Part shown: one piece after another, positions 24,469 through 32,396 of the stretch
Numbering within the stretch: the stretch's first letter is position 1
Layout: the number at the start of each line of letters is the position of its first letter
Origin: Caryophanales bacterium UBA5364
Lineage (GTDB): Bacteria; Bacillota_I; Bacilli_A; RF39; UBA660
DNA: 40,761 nucleotides
Direction of reading: 5' to 3'
NCBI GenBank assembly: GCA_002410935.1
Contig: DHPM01000001.1
Span: 21,325-62,085 of the forward strand
Made by a program: the position numbers and the translations under genes
The notes under the pieces: model-generated
What the model was told of the DNA's origin: nothing
The model's input: the letters and a program-made list of their open reading frames with translations, nothing else
The model's database searches: none

Positions 24469-26271
24469 ATGAAGCAAGAAAACATTAGAAATTTTTCGAT
24501 AATTGCCCATATCGATCATGGTAAGAGTACTTTAGCTGATCGTATTTTGGAAGAGACAAGAGCAATTACGGAAAGAGAACAAAAAAGTCAATTATTAGAT
24601 AACATGGATTTGGAAAGAGAACGTGGAATTACTATTAAATTAAATGCTGTTCAATTAAAATATAATTATAAAAATGAAGATTATTTATTACATTTAATTG
24701 ATACTCCAGGTCATGTTGATTTTAGTTATGAAGTTAGTCGTTCATTAGCGGCTTGTGAAGGTGCATTATTGATAGTAGATGCAGCACAAGGAATTCAAGC
24801 TCAAACTTTAGCTAATCTATATTTAGCTTTAGAAAATGATTTGACGATTATTCCTGTTATCAATAAAATAGATTTACCTAATGCTGATATTGAAAAAGTA
24901 AAAAAAGAATTAGAGGATACATTAGGATTTAAAGAAGATGAAATTATCTTAACTAGTGCTAAAAGAGGTATTGGTATTGCTGAATTAATTGAAGCAATTA
25001 TAGAAAGAGTACCAGCTCCTAAAGGTAATAAGAATGACAAACTACAAGCACTTATTTTTGATAGTTATTATGATCCATACCGTGGTGTTGTAGCTTTAAT
25101 TAGAGTTATGAATGGGAAAATTAAGGTTGGAGACCAAATGAAAATGATGTCCAATGGATTAGTTTATGATGTCGTTGAATTAGGTGTTCATAACCCTCAT
25201 CCAACTAAAAAGGATCTGTTAGTGGCAGGGGAAGTTGGAACGGTATCGGGAGCTATTAAAAACATCTCTGATATTAAAGTTGGAGATACGATTACTTTAG
25301 TTGATGATCCCGCAACTGATCTATTACCTGGATATAAACCAATGAAATCGATGGTTTTCTGCGGCCTTTACCCATTAGAATCATCTAAGTATCCAGAATT
25401 AAGAGAAGCATTAGAAAAATTAAAATTAAATGATGCATCACTAGAATTTACTCCTGAGACTTCTAAAGCATTAGGATTTGGTTTTAGATGCGGATTTTTA
25501 GGATTATTACATATGGAAATAATTCAAGAACGAATTGAAAGGGAATTTAATATTAATCTTATCGCAACTAGTCCATCAGTTATTTATGAAGTTTCATTAA
25601 CTGATGGCAGCACTATTAATATTGATAGTCCTGTTAAACTGCCAGATAGGGTTAAAATTAATGATATTAAAGAACCATATATTAGAACTAATATTTTTGT
25701 TACAAGCGAATATATTGGGCCTATTATGGAGTTATGTCAAAATAAAAGAGGTATTTATAATTCAATTGAATATTTAGATAAAACAAGAGTAAGTATTCAT
25801 TACGAAATACCGCTATCAGAAATAGTATATGATTTTTTTGAAAAATTAAAGTCATCTACTAAGGGGTATGCTTCTTTTGATTATGACTTTATCGGTTATA
25901 AGAGTAGTAACTTAGTTAAAATGGATATTCTTTTAAATGGTGAAGTAATCGATGCATTAAGTGTTATTGTTCATAAAGATTTTGCTTATAATCGTGGTAA
26001 AGTTATTGTGGAAAACTTAAGAAAATTAATTCCAAGACAACAATTTGAAGTACCAATTCAAGCAACTATTGGTAATAAGGTTATTGCAAGAGCTGATATT
26101 AAAGCAGTTCGTAAGAATGTTTTAGCTAAATGTTACGGGGGGGATGTCTCTCGTAAACGTAAACTTTTAGAGAAACAAAAAGAAGGTAAAAAGAGAATGA
26201 AAATTGTTGGTAGTGTTGAAATACCGCAAGAGGCCTTCTTATCAGTTTTAAGTATGGATACCGAAGAATAA
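24469..26271 (+). CDS. lepA: Elongation factor 4 (LepA), ribosomal GTPase
   Basis: 600 aa, normal length. LepA binds the ribosome and influences initiation and back-translocation. Seen: G1 AHIDHGKST, the switch region RERGITIK, G3 DTPGHVDF, G4 NKIDLP, then domains II-III, a domain V, and the LepA-specific C-terminus ([23 protein letters not shown]). AGGTGAA gives the ribosome binding site. lepA and hemW are neighbours in many Firmicutes; here one unknown gene separates them. A run of seven G residues (26137-26143) encodes the YGGD motif. Confidence 0.97.
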   Translation: MKQENIRNFSIIAHIDHGKSTLADRILEETRAITEREQKSQLLDNMDLERERGITIKLNAVQLKYNYKNEDYLLHLIDTPGHVDFSYEVSRSLAACEGALLIVDAAQGIQAQTLANLYLALENDLTIIPVINKIDLPNADIEKVKKELEDTLGFKEDEIILTSAKRGIGIAELIEAIIERVPAPKGNKNDKLQALIFDSYYDPYRGVVALIRVMNGKIKVGDQMKMMSNGLVYDVVELGVHNPHPTKKDLLVAGEVGTVSGAIKNISDIKVGDTITLVDDPATDLLPGYKPMKSMVFCGLYPLESSKYPELREALEKLKLNDASLEFTPETSKALGFGFRCGFLGLLHMEIIQERIEREFNINLIATSPSVIYEVSLTDGSTINIDSPVKLPDRVKINDIKEPYIRTNIFVTSEYIGPIMELCQNKRGIYNSIEYLDKTRVSIHYEIPLSEIVYDFFEKLKSSTKGYASFDYDFIGYKSSNLVKMDILLNGEVIDALSVIVHKDFAYNRGKVIVENLRKLIPRQQFEVPIQATIGNKVIARADIKAVRKNVLAKCYGGDVSRKRKLLEKQKEGKKRMKIVGSVEIPQEAFLSVLSMDTEE

Positions 26272-26295
26272 AAGTTTCAATATGAAACTTTTTTT
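26270..26295 (+). terminator. Terminator after lepA
   Basis: AAAGTTTCA / TGAAACTTT stem, loop ATA, T run. Confidence 0.88.
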
Positions 26296-26297
26296 GA

Positions 26298-26303
26298 TAT
26301 AAT
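26298..26303 (+). promoter_or_regulatory. -10 box of the 26326-hemW unit
   Basis: TATAAT starts 3 bases after the lepA terminator and ends 22 bases before the GTG start; no convincing -35 outside the terminator stem. Confidence 0.5.
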
Positions 26304-26325
26304 TAGGTTATAGGAGGATGATAAT

Positions 26326-26652
26326 GTGGACGAAAAGGATTTAATTGAGATTGCTAATCAGTATTTAAAAGCTATTGAAAGTAGAAGTTGGCCTGATTTA
26401 ACGCTAGATGAGATTGAATTAATTAGAAATCAAGATAAAAGAATTGATTATCGTAAACGCTTTTTCTTTTGTTTTAAAAATGTTATTAATCCTTTATATA
26501 CTAATTTACCTAAAAAAGGTCAATTTACTTTTTCTTTACCCGATAAAGAACTCACTTGTCGTCTTATGGTTCGTGATTTAAAAAAGCATTATCTTAAATA
26601 TAAATATACTAACGATGATATTATATATATTATTAGTCGTGGTCGTAAATGA
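26326..26652 (+). CDS. Protein of unknown function between lepA and hemW
   Basis: 108 aa, basic, soluble, with no recognised domain. Visible features are DYRKRFFFCFKN in the middle and a basic end RDLKKHYLKYKYTNDDIIYIISRGRK. The start is a GTG with GGAGG 9 bases upstream; the ATG at 26324 is out of frame and the one at 26318 is also out of frame. The four-base ATGA overlap with hemW implies coupled translation. The mixture of basic and aromatic residues would suit nucleic-acid binding, but that is conjecture. Confidence 0.72.
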   Translation: MDEKDLIEIANQYLKAIESRSWPDLTLDEIELIRNQDKRIDYRKRFFFCFKNVINPLYTNLPKKGQFTFSLPDKELTCRLMVRDLKKHYLKYKYTNDDIIYIISRGRK

Positions 26653-27737
26653 TTAAAGCATGTTATATTCATATTCCTTTTTGTAGTAGTATTTGTTCTT
26701 ATTGTGATTTTTGTAAAGTTTATTATCATGATAAATGGATTACTGATTATCTAAATAGTTTAGAAAGAGAAATAAAAAATATATATCAGGGAGAAGAGTT
26801 GGATACTATTTATATTGGGGGGGGTACCCCAACTTGTTTAAATATCGACGAACTAAAAAGATTATTTGAAATATTAAAAATATTTAATATTAGTGACCAT
26901 TTAGAATTTACGATTGAAGGAAATATTGAATCAATAGATAAAGAAAAATTAGAGTTATTTAAGACTAATAAAGTAAATCGTTTGAGTATTGGAGTTGAAA
27001 CTTTTAACCCCAACCATTTAAAATTCTTAAATCGTAATCATACTACGCAAGAAGTTACTGATAAAATAAAGTTAATTAAAAATAGTGATTTTGATAATAT
27101 TAATATCGATTTAATATATGCGATACCTAATCAAACTATTGATGACGTGAAAAAGGATATTGAATTATTTTTGAGTCTTGACTTACCACATCTCTCAGTT
27201 TACTCATTAATTATTGAAGAACATACTAAACTTTATATTGATGGTACGAAGAATATTGATGAAGACTTAGATTATAAGATGTATAAAACCATTAATGAGA
27301 TGTTATCATCTAGTGGGTATCATCAATATGAAATTAGTAATTATGCTAAAGATAATTATGAATCTAGACATAATATAACTTATTGGAATAATGATGAATA
27401 TTATGGCTTTGGATTAGGTGCTAGTGGTTATATTGGTAATATTCGTTATACTAATACTCGTAGTATTGATAACTATATTAAGGGTAATTATATTTATGAA
27501 TCAGAAAAGTTAAATGAAATAGAAAAACTAGAAAATGCTTTGATTTTAGGGTTAAGAAAAACAAAAGGAATAAGTATTAGTGAATTTAATAATAAATATC
27601 ATAAAGATATTTTGAATGATGAGATAGTTAAAGGATTAATTAAAGAAGAAAAATTAATTAAAGAAGTCGATAATATCTATATTAATCCTAAGTATTTATA
27701 TTTATCGAATGAAATCTTAATAAGATTTATTAAGTAG
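26649..27737 (+). CDS. hemW: Radical SAM protein HemW (heme chaperone family)
   Basis: 362 aa. Seen: radical SAM cluster motif with Cys12, Cys16 and Cys19 (IPFCSSICSYC) and a further Cys22, YIGGGTPTCL for SAM binding, then IDLIYAIPNQT, YSLIIEEHT, and the HemN C-terminal region with NITYWNNDEYYGFGLGASGY. HemW is thought to deliver heme to target proteins and not to be a coproporphyrinogen dehydrogenase. Length is in range. A run of eight G residues encodes GGGTP. Starts by ATGA overlap with the preceding gene; hrcA-grpE-dnaK, which follow hemW in B. subtilis, are absent here. Confidence 0.92.
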   Translation: MIKACYIHIPFCSSICSYCDFCKVYYHDKWITDYLNSLEREIKNIYQGEELDTIYIGGGTPTCLNIDELKRLFEILKIFNISDHLEFTIEGNIESIDKEKLELFKTNKVNRLSIGVETFNPNHLKFLNRNHTTQEVTDKIKLIKNSDFDNINIDLIYAIPNQTIDDVKKDIELFLSLDLPHLSVYSLIIEEHTKLYIDGTKNIDEDLDYKMYKTINEMLSSSGYHQYEISNYAKDNYESRHNITYWNNDEYYGFGLGASGYIGNIRYTNTRSIDNYIKGNYIYESEKLNEIEKLENALILGLRKTKGISISEFNNKYHKDILNDEIVKGLIKEEKLIKEVDNIYINPKYLYLSNEILIRFIK

Positions 27738-27749
27738 TAGGAGGTAAAC

Positions 27750-28325
27750 ATGAAAAGTGATGTGTTTAAAAAAGAATTATGTTATATTAAAGATGAAAAA
27801 ATAAGAATGGATGCGATTAAGTTAATTAATCTATTACCTGATTATTTTTTTGTTATTCCGGCAAGTAGTACTGGTAAATATCATCCTAAGTATGCATCAG
27901 GTAAGTGTGGACTAATTAGACATACTAAAGCAGCAGTTAAATTAGCTTATGAGTTATTAGAAAATAATACGATTGGATTTTCTTTTAATAATCGTGATAA
28001 AGACTTAATTATTGTTTCTTTATTATTACATGATGGCTTAAAAGAAGGTTTAATTAAGAGTGAATATACCGTTTTTGAACACCCATTATTAATGGCTGAT
28101 TTTGTTAAGGATAATGCTTCTGAATTATCTTTAAATGATAAGGATACTGAACTAATTATGATGATGATAAGTAGTCATATGGGTGAATGGAATACAAATA
28201 AATATAGTAAAACAGAGTTACCATTACCTCAAAATAAATATCAAAGATTTGTTCATATGTGTGATTATTTAGCTAGTCGAAAATTTATTAATATTGAATT
28301 TATTAATAATGAGATAATTGATTGA
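27750..28325 (+). CDS. HD-domain phosphohydrolase
   Basis: 191 aa soluble protein. Seen: LIRHTKAAVKLAY (first His), LLHDGLKEG (HD pair), EHPLLMADFV and SSHMGEWN (further His ligands), and HMCDYLASRKF (Asp). This order fits the HD superfamily and looks like phage- and nucleotide-related members. It starts 12 bases after hemW with GGAGGT, so it is likely part of that transcript, and its TGA stop lies inside the -35 box of the thyA promoter. Proximity to thyA-dfrA-tmk suggests a nucleotide substrate, but that is inference. Confidence 0.8.
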   Translation: MKSDVFKKELCYIKDEKIRMDAIKLINLLPDYFFVIPASSTGKYHPKYASGKCGLIRHTKAAVKLAYELLENNTIGFSFNNRDKDLIIVSLLLHDGLKEGLIKSEYTVFEHPLLMADFVKDNASELSLNDKDTELIMMMISSHMGEWNTNKYSKTELPLPQNKYQRFVHMCDYLASRKFINIEFINNEIID

Positions 28326-28350
28326 CACGAACATTTGTTTTTTGTATAAT
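28322..28350 (+). promoter_or_regulatory. Consensus promoter of the thyA-dfrA-tmk operon
   Basis: TTGACA, exactly 17 bases, TATAAT: a perfect sigma-A-type promoter. It overlaps the stop of the upstream HD gene. Confidence 0.88.
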
Positions 28351-28371
28351 TATAATGGAGGTAAGATAGAT

Positions 28372-29223
28372 ATGGCAAAATGGGACAGAGAATATATAAA
28401 CCTATGTAAAGAAATTATTGAAAAAGGTCAAGAAGTAGAAAATAGAACAGGTATTAATACTATTAAATTACCTTATAAACATTTTGAATTTGATTTAGAA
28501 GAGGAGTTTCCAATCTTAACAACTAAGTTTGTGGCTTTTAAATCAGCTGTTTTAGAAATGTTATGGATTTATCAAGCGCAAAGTAATGATGTTAGATGGT
28601 TACAAGACCGTGGTGTTAAGATTTGGAATGAATGGCAAATCGATGAAAATGGACACTATATGGGAAAAGATTTTGGTAAGGAGTATGCTTATACAATAGG
28701 TACTGCTTATGGATATATTGTTAAAAGATATCAATTAGTTCAAAATTTAATTGAAACGATAAAAAATAATCCAACTGATCGAAGAATGAATATGAGTTTA
28801 TGGCAAAATGATTATTTAGCAACAGCGGCACTACCATCTTGTGTCTGGGATAGTATGTGGGATATAACTGATGGTAAACTTAATGCTATTGTTACTCAAA
28901 GATCTTGTGATGTTGCTTTAGGGTTACCATTTAATGTAACTCAATATGCAGTATTACTATGTATGTTGGCACAAGTAACAGGACTTAAACCAGGTAAATT
29001 ATATTGGAGTGCTAAAGATGTCCATATTTATAAAAACCAAGTAGAAGGCATCGAAGAACAAATAAAAAGATATGAAGAATTAGGCGATTTTGAGGCTCCA
29101 AAATTAAGGTTAAATCCCGAAATAAAAGATTTCTTTAAATTTGATAACTCTAAAGAATTAAAGGATATTGAACTTATTGAATATGAACATCATGGCAAGA
29201 TTAAAATGCCAATTGCTGTATGA
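28372..29223 (+). CDS. thyA: Thymidylate synthase
   Basis: 283 aa. Makes dTMP from dUMP using methylene-tetrahydrofolate, giving dihydrofolate. Seen: FPILTTKFVAFKSAVLEMLW, the catalytic Cys157 in LPSCVWDS, QRSCDVALGLPFNVTQYA and DVHIYKNQ. The usual PPCH around the nucleophile is PSCV here. ATG at 28372 is used because GGAGGT is 9-14 bases upstream; the longer frame from 28318 would run through the promoter. It overlaps dfrA by ATGA. The operon pairs dihydrofolate production with its recycling enzyme. Confidence 0.95.
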   Translation: MAKWDREYINLCKEIIEKGQEVENRTGINTIKLPYKHFEFDLEEEFPILTTKFVAFKSAVLEMLWIYQAQSNDVRWLQDRGVKIWNEWQIDENGHYMGKDFGKEYAYTIGTAYGYIVKRYQLVQNLIETIKNNPTDRRMNMSLWQNDYLATAALPSCVWDSMWDITDGKLNAIVTQRSCDVALGLPFNVTQYAVLLCMLAQVTGLKPGKLYWSAKDVHIYKNQVEGIEEQIKRYEELGDFEAPKLRLNPEIKDFFKFDNSKELKDIELIEYEHHGKIKMPIAV

Positions 29224-29723
29224 ATATCAATATAATCGCAGCTGTTGGAGCTAATAACGAATTAGGTAAAAAGAATAAACTTATTTGGTATTTGCCTAAT
29301 GATTTAAAATTCTTTAGAGAGAAAACAATGAATAAGGTTATCGTTATGGGTAGAAAAACCCTTGAATCTCTACCTAAGATGTTACCTAATCGTAAGCATG
29401 TTGTTTTAACGAGAGGTAATCATGAATTTCCTAGTGAAGTAACGGTTTACAATAGTGTTGATGAGGTATTAAAAAAATATCAAAACACCAATGAAGATAT
29501 TTTTATTATTGGTGGTGAAAGTATATATCGTGAGTTTTTAAAATATGCCGATATAATGTATCTAACGGAAATAGATAAAAGTGATAAAGAAGCTGATGCT
29601 TTTTTCCCAACTTTTAATAAAGAAGAATGGGAATCTGTTTTAATAAGTGATTTATCAGATAATGAGATTCCTTATAAACATATGAAATATATTAAGAGAA
29701 AGAAGAGTAGTCATGCGAGGTAA
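29220..29723 (+). CDS. dfrA: Dihydrofolate reductase
   Basis: 167 aa. Reduces the dihydrofolate produced by ThyA back to tetrahydrofolate with NADPH. Seen: IIAAVGANNELGKKNKLIW, LPNDLKFF with the active-site acidic residue, VIVMGRKTLESLP (NADPH binding) and IFIIGGESIYREFL. Length is typical. It overlaps thyA by four bases and tmk by eleven, so the three are translated from one message. Confidence 0.95.
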   Translation: MNINIIAAVGANNELGKKNKLIWYLPNDLKFFREKTMNKVIVMGRKTLESLPKMLPNRKHVVLTRGNHEFPSEVTVYNSVDEVLKKYQNTNEDIFIIGGESIYREFLKYADIMYLTEIDKSDKEADAFFPTFNKEEWESVLISDLSDNEIPYKHMKYIKRKKSSHAR

Positions 29724-30387
29724 GTTAATTGTAATTGAGGGAACAGATTGTTCTGGAAAAGAAACACAAACTAATTTAGTTATTGAAAAATTATTAAGTG
29801 ATGGAGTAGAAATTGAAAAATTCACTTTTCCTAATTATGATTCACCAACTGGTAAAATAATTGGTGGACCATATCTAGGTAAGGAATATATAGGGAAAGG
29901 TTGGTTTCAAGAAGGTGCTAGTAATGTAGATCCTAAAGTAGCTTCACTTTATTTTGCGGCTGACCGAAGATATAACATTCCACTTATTAATAAATATTTA
30001 GATAGCGGTAAAAATATTATTCTTGACCGTTATGTATTTTCTAATATGGCACACCAGGGTGGAAAACTTAAAGAACAAGATTCACGTCAAGCATTATATA
30101 AATGGATTGAGGATTTAGAGTTTTCTTTATTAGAGTTACCTAAACCTGATATTGGTATTTTTCTACATATGCCATATGAAGGTGCTTGTATTTTGAAAAA
30201 AGATCGTGTTGAGAAAGCGGATCAACATGAGAGCAGCGAAGAGCATTTAAGAAATGCTGAATTAGCGTACATTGAAATTGCTAATAAGTACAATTTTAAA
30301 ACAATTGAATGTATGACTGATAACAAAATAAAATCAATTGAAGATATTAATGAAGAGGTGTATCAATACTTAGTTAAGACATTATAA
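29713..30387 (+). CDS. tmk: Thymidylate kinase
   Basis: 224 aa. Phosphorylates dTMP to dTDP, the next step after ThyA. Seen: P-loop IEGTDCSGKETQT, a FTFPNYDSPTGKII base-recognition segment, LYFAADRR, LDRYVFSN (the DRY motif), and a lid region with KKDRVEKADQHE. The insert with GGPYLGKEYIGKGWF makes it slightly longer than the E. coli type. The ATG lies within the end of dfrA. A terminator follows. Confidence 0.92.
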   Translation: MRGKLIVIEGTDCSGKETQTNLVIEKLLSDGVEIEKFTFPNYDSPTGKIIGGPYLGKEYIGKGWFQEGASNVDPKVASLYFAADRRYNIPLINKYLDSGKNIILDRYVFSNMAHQGGKLKEQDSRQALYKWIEDLEFSLLELPKPDIGIFLHMPYEGACILKKDRVEKADQHESSEEHLRNAELAYIEIANKYNFKTIECMTDNKIKSIEDINEEVYQYLVKTL

Positions 30388-30389
30388 TT

Positions 30390-30418
30390 AAAAAGGAATT
30401 TAAAAATATTCTTTTTTT
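30390..30418 (+). terminator. Terminator after tmk
   Basis: AAAAAGGAAT / ATTCTTTTTT stem (one G-T pair) with T run. Confidence 0.7.
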
Positions 30419-30532
30419 GTTAGTGTATAAATGATCCTAAAAAATGGAATAATATAGATGAGATCTTATTATCATTTGATTGACACACGTTTTACAACGA
30501 TTTCTTGAGCAGATAAAAATTATATGTTAGTA

Positions 30533-30538
30533 TATAAT
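30533..30538 (+). promoter_or_regulatory. -10 box of the second pilin-adhesin gene
   Basis: TATAAT, 26 bases before the ATG. A TTGACA at 30480 and TTGAGC at 30505 are not at standard spacing, so an activator or an extended -10 may be needed. The rest of 30419-30532 shows no gene. Confidence 0.5.
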
Positions 30539-30564
30539 TTGTATATTTTTTTAGGAGTGATAAA

Positions 30565-32286
30565 ATGAATAAAGATAAAGGGTTTACTTTAATAGAATTA
30601 TTGGGTGTAATTATCTTATTAGGAATAATTGGTGTGATTGCAGTACCAAGTATTACTAATCTAATTAAGGATTCAATCGAGAAGGCTTATCAAGAACAAG
30701 TAAATATGATAAAAGAAAGTGCTAAGAAATGGGCTGTTGAAAATATAGAACAAATATCAGAAGAACATAAAACTTACTTGACAGTTGATATGTTAACTAA
30801 AAATGGATATATAAATAAAAATGAAGTCGCAGATCCTAGAGATTCTAGTAAGAATTTAAATGGATGTGTCATTATTGAATATAATCCAAGTTATTCTAAA
30901 TATGAATATAATTATCATGAAAAGTCATGTGATGAATTTACTTATCGTGACTCTATCCTTAATGGAGCTGATCCTAAGTTAAGTGAGGGGATGATTCCTG
31001 TTGTTTGGGATGGAACTAATTTAGTAAAAGCTGGTTTATATGATGAGTGGTATGACTATAGTAATTTAAAGTGGGCTAATGTCGTTATGGTGACAAGTGA
31101 TAGCCGTGATGTTTATAATGAAGCACCAGTTGGAACTAGAATTAAAGAACATCATATTTTAACGTATTTTGTATGGATACCAAGATATAAATATAAACTA
31201 TGGAATACTAATGATAACATTATTACAACCGGTGTCAATAGTAGTGTTGTAAAAACGATTGATATTGTTTTTGAAGGCAGTAATGTGACTAAGTCAAATG
31301 GTACTATTAATGGTGAATATCTAACTCATCCAGCATTTACTTTTGGTGGAACTGAATTAAATGGGTTTTGGATGGCTAAGTATGAAACCAGTTCAGATGA
31401 AAGTAGTGCTTGTTATATGACTAGTTTAGCTGATGACTGCAATAATGATTCAATAACACCTAGAATAAAGCCAAATAAAACAGCATGGCGTTCAATTCAA
31501 ATTGCTAATGCTTTTCAAGTTGCTAGAAAAATGGAAACAAATGATAATATTTATGGCTTAAATTCAGCGTTAGTTGATACGCATCTTATTAAAAATATGG
31601 AGTGGGGAGCAGTTGCTTACTTATCATATTCTAACTATGGTATAAATAGTGAAGTAAGAATCAATAATAGTAAAACATCAACAACCGGATGTGCTGCTAC
31701 TAATCCCCCTGTTGATACATTTACTAATTACAAGGATTATTTTGAAGGATGTCAAAATACTTATAATACTCCGATTGGTAATTTAGCTAGTACCACTGGT
31801 AATATTACCGGCGTTTACGATATGAGTGGTAGTGCTGTTGAATTTGTCATGGGTATAATGGAAAGTTCACTAAATAGTGGTGTTCCAATGGTCGGAGTTG
31901 ATTTAACTACTAATTCAGGATTTAATGGGCGTTTAAGCAGTGGAGAAACATATACAACGGGTATTGATTTACCAGAAAATAAGTATTATGACTTATATTC
32001 TTATGGGACAACTTCTGGTGATCAAGCCGCATATGTAAGAGGAAAATTAGGTGATGCAACAAGAGAAATGGGGCCATTTGGAGTTCACCCTGATTTTGTT
32101 ACACCAGCTTTAAATATTAGTTCATGGCACGGTGATTTAGCAAATTTTATGACTAATCAAAGACCTTGGATTATTAGAGGAAGTAGTTGGGCTGATGGAA
32201 CCCTTGATGGTGCTTTTGCATTTTCTAATTTTATGGGTATTGCTGATGCACGACGTGGTTTTAGAATTGTTATTACTAATGAATAA
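30565..32286 (+). CDS. Prepilin-fused surface protein with FGE/C-type-lectin-like domain
   Basis: 573 aa. Seen: leader MNKDKG, then FTLIELLGVIILLGIIGVI with Glu5, a pilin-type helix and small domain (to about 125) closely like that of the protein at 39317 (MLTKNGYI, ADPR, LNGCVIIEYN, SKYEYNYHEKSC), then a domain homologous to that at 17411 (ILNGADPKLSEGMIPVVWDG, WYDYSNLKWAN, WIPRYKYKLW, HPAFTFGG, GFWMAKYET, KNMEWGAVAYL, ITGVYDMSGSAVEF). It ends in PWIIRGSSW...GFRIVI. The fold resembles formylglycine-generating enzymes and C-type lectins; adhesion is the likely role. TAGGAGTG precedes the ATG; own promoter and terminator. Confidence 0.82.
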   Translation: MNKDKGFTLIELLGVIILLGIIGVIAVPSITNLIKDSIEKAYQEQVNMIKESAKKWAVENIEQISEEHKTYLTVDMLTKNGYINKNEVADPRDSSKNLNGCVIIEYNPSYSKYEYNYHEKSCDEFTYRDSILNGADPKLSEGMIPVVWDGTNLVKAGLYDEWYDYSNLKWANVVMVTSDSRDVYNEAPVGTRIKEHHILTYFVWIPRYKYKLWNTNDNIITTGVNSSVVKTIDIVFEGSNVTKSNGTINGEYLTHPAFTFGGTELNGFWMAKYETSSDESSACYMTSLADDCNNDSITPRIKPNKTAWRSIQIANAFQVARKMETNDNIYGLNSALVDTHLIKNMEWGAVAYLSYSNYGINSEVRINNSKTSTTGCAATNPPVDTFTNYKDYFEGCQNTYNTPIGNLASTTGNITGVYDMSGSAVEFVMGIMESSLNSGVPMVGVDLTTNSGFNGRLSSGETYTTGIDLPENKYYDLYSYGTTSGDQAAYVRGKLGDATREMGPFGVHPDFVTPALNISSWHGDLANFMTNQRPWIIRGSSWADGTLDGAFAFSNFMGIADARRGFRIVITNE

Positions 32287-32295
32287 TAAAAAATT

Positions 32296-32340
32296 AAAAG
32301 ATAAAAGAAAGTTATGTTTACATAACTTTTTATCTTTTTT
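32296..32340 (+). terminator. Terminator after the second pilin-adhesin
   Basis: A long stem around loop TTTA (core AAAGTTATG / CATAACTTT, extended outward by AAAAGATAA / TTATCTTTT) with T run. Confidence 0.85.
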
Positions 32341-32375
32341 ATAGAAATGTCCTTTTAATATTGAAAATGTAATGA

Positions 32376-32381
32376 TATAAT
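32376..32381 (+). promoter_or_regulatory. -10 box of the pyk operon
   Basis: TATAAT, 15 bases before the ATG; -35 weak. Confidence 0.5.
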
Positions 32382-32396
32382 AATAATGGTGATAAT

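Noticed and set aside
30438..30540. A 16-codon frame starting ATGAGATCT upstream of the second pilin-adhesin
   Set aside because: No ribosome binding site and no sign of conservation; probably chance.
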